Shown here piece by piece: positions 6,844 through 7,600 of a stretch of 7,600 nt of DNA. The stretch is from Verrucomicrobiales bacterium. GTDB lineage: Bacteria; Verrucomicrobiota; Verrucomicrobiia; Verrucomicrobiales; Akkermansiaceae. Where the stretch lies: contig DMYM01000183.1 of NCBI GenBank assembly GCA_003483645.1, positions 1 through 7,600 of the forward strand. The letters run 5' to 3'. A model generated the notes under the pieces. The model was not told the DNA's origin, made no database searches, and saw only the letters and a list, made by a program, of their open reading frames with translations. The translations under genes were made by a program, and so were the position numbers. The stretch's first letter is position 1, and each line of letters begins with the position of its first letter.

Positions 6844-6872
6844 AGTCTACTTTGCTTCGTGTCCGGTGACAA
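6844..6872 (-). promoter_or_regulatory. Promoter of the LptF-type / SulP operon
   Basis: On the minus strand, TTGTCA (6872-6867, five of six to TTGACA) is followed by exactly 17 bases and then TAGACT (6849-6844, four of six to TATAAT). Transcription should start near 6836-6838, only about six to eight bases before the ATG at 6830, so the mRNA would be nearly leaderless. This agrees with the absence of any Shine-Dalgarno before that ATG. Confidence 0.65.
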
Positions 6873-6885
6873 GCGGAGCTTCCGC
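6873..6885 (-). other. Minimal hairpin downstream of the PLP-enzyme gene
   Basis: GCGGA and TCCGC form a five-base-pair stem with a three-base loop just after the stop codon at 6890-6892. Only TTG follows, not a U-tract, and the hairpin touches the -35 box of the next promoter. It may be a weak termination signal or chance. Confidence 0.25.
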
Positions 6886-6889
6886 CAGG

Positions 6890-7600
6890 TCAGGAACGAT
6901 TGCGGATTTCCTCGAAGACCTTGTGCGAAAAGTAACGCTCCATGCGGTCGGGGAAGACGGTGACCACCTGGGCGTCAGATCCAAGCGCGGCGACTACCTC
7001 CAGCGCGGCGGCAAAGTTCAGTCCGGAACTGGGGCCCACCGGGAAGCCGAGGCCCCAGAGCTTGCGTGTCAGCTCAAGGCAGTCGCGATCACTGATCTCC
7101 CATTCCCGCAGCCTGTCACACTGCCACTGGGCGTAGCTTTCGCTCAAGCCTTCCACCACGCCGGGACATCGCTGCTGAAGCGCAGGCTGCAGCACTCGGC
7201 ATTGGCTCCAAAGAGGGCAAGGTCACGTGGAATGGCGGCGTGGGCACTGACCGGGCAACCGGCCCCGGCAAAGGCCTCGTAGAGACCGCGCAGGGTGCCA
7301 CCCGTCCCCACCCCGCTCACGACCGCGTCAACGGCGCCCCCGGGGATCTGGCTCAGGATCTCCGGTCCGGTGTGGAGGCGGTGAGCCTCGGTGTTGTCAT
7401 CGTTGGCGAACTGCCTTCCCAGGAACCATCCCTCCGAGGCGCTTGTTTCCCCGGCTGCACGCAGCACCTCGGGCATACCGCCTCCGACCCGTCTTACCTC
7501 GCCGCCATAGGCCCTGATGATCAGCTCGCGTTCGGAGGTGGCGGTGTCCGGGATGAAGGCCACGAAGTGCAGGCCCATCTGGCTGCAGGCCAAGGCGAAG
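6890..7600 (-). pseudogene. Cysteine-synthase-family PLP enzyme, frameshifted, 5' end outside window
   Basis: Fold-type II PLP enzyme of the cysteine synthase / beta-synthase family, which typically makes cysteine from O-acetylserine (or an activated relative) and sulfide. The visible protein has FIPDTATSERELIIRAYGGEV, then QFANDDNTEAHRLHTGPEI (family: QFxNPANPxxHxxTTGPEI) and the phosphate-cradling loop SGVGTGGTLRG. Near the C-terminus come VGPSSGLNFAAALEV (family: GISSGA) and VFPDRMERYFS (family: PDxxERYLS). The PLP-binding Lys would lie beyond the window end. Two frames are needed: one runs from 7600 to a TGA at 7144-7146, the other from about 7195 to the TGA at 6890-6892. Homology passes from ...RFSSDVP in the first to GVVEGLSESY in the second at 7160-7164, so one base is missing in or beside a GGG/CCC run. 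It may be a real broken gene or a sequence error. The exact substrate is unknown. Confidence 0.82.

Overview
The window holds ordinary chromosomal housekeeping genes from a GC-rich bacterium with an outer membrane (an LptF/LptG permease is present). The PurF is of the long type ending in a GDWYFTGDYPTPGG-like tail, which I associate from memory with Bacteroidota and related lineages. IF-1 seems to carry an Arg-rich N-terminal extension, and most genes lack Shine-Dalgarno sequences. I would guess Verrucomicrobiota or another PVC/FCB-type lineage, with low confidence. I see no phage, IS, CRISPR, tRNA, rRNA or defence system, and no intergenic stretch exceeds 300 bases.

Layout. (1) 1-1125 (+): C-terminal part of purF, with the start outside the window. 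(2) 1244-2008 (-): exodeoxyribonuclease III, convergent with purF. (3) 2113-2982 (-): rplM-rpsI, the conserved L13-S9 pair, with a -35/-10 promoter at 3028-3056 and a strong intrinsic terminator at 2043-2088, just before the exonuclease gene. (4) 3246-3548 (+): infA (IF-1), divergent from rplM. Its reading frame runs well upstream of the only standard start codon. The best start is an ATC with a well-spaced Shine-Dalgarno, which gives a 100-residue protein beginning with an Arg-rich tract. (5) 3664-5532 (-): a SulP-family anion transporter with a STAS domain. (6) 5559-6830 (-): an LptF/LptG-family permease, 26 bases upstream of the transporter gene and probably co-transcribed with it from a promoter at 6844-6872 that leaves almost no 5' leader. 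(7) 6890-7600 (-): the C-terminal part of a cysteine-synthase-family PLP enzyme, broken by a one-base frameshift near 7160-7164 and cut by the window edge.

How the genes work together: rplM, rpsI and infA all serve translation. PurF starts purine synthesis and the exonuclease repairs abasic DNA. The LptF-like protein belongs to lipopolysaccharide export, the SulP protein imports an anion, and the PLP enzyme probably belongs to sulfur amino acid metabolism. The most interesting point is the infA start and extension. Secondary points are CU-rich, SD-less leaders on several genes, a palindrome inside an LptF insertion, and the near-leaderless LptF transcript.
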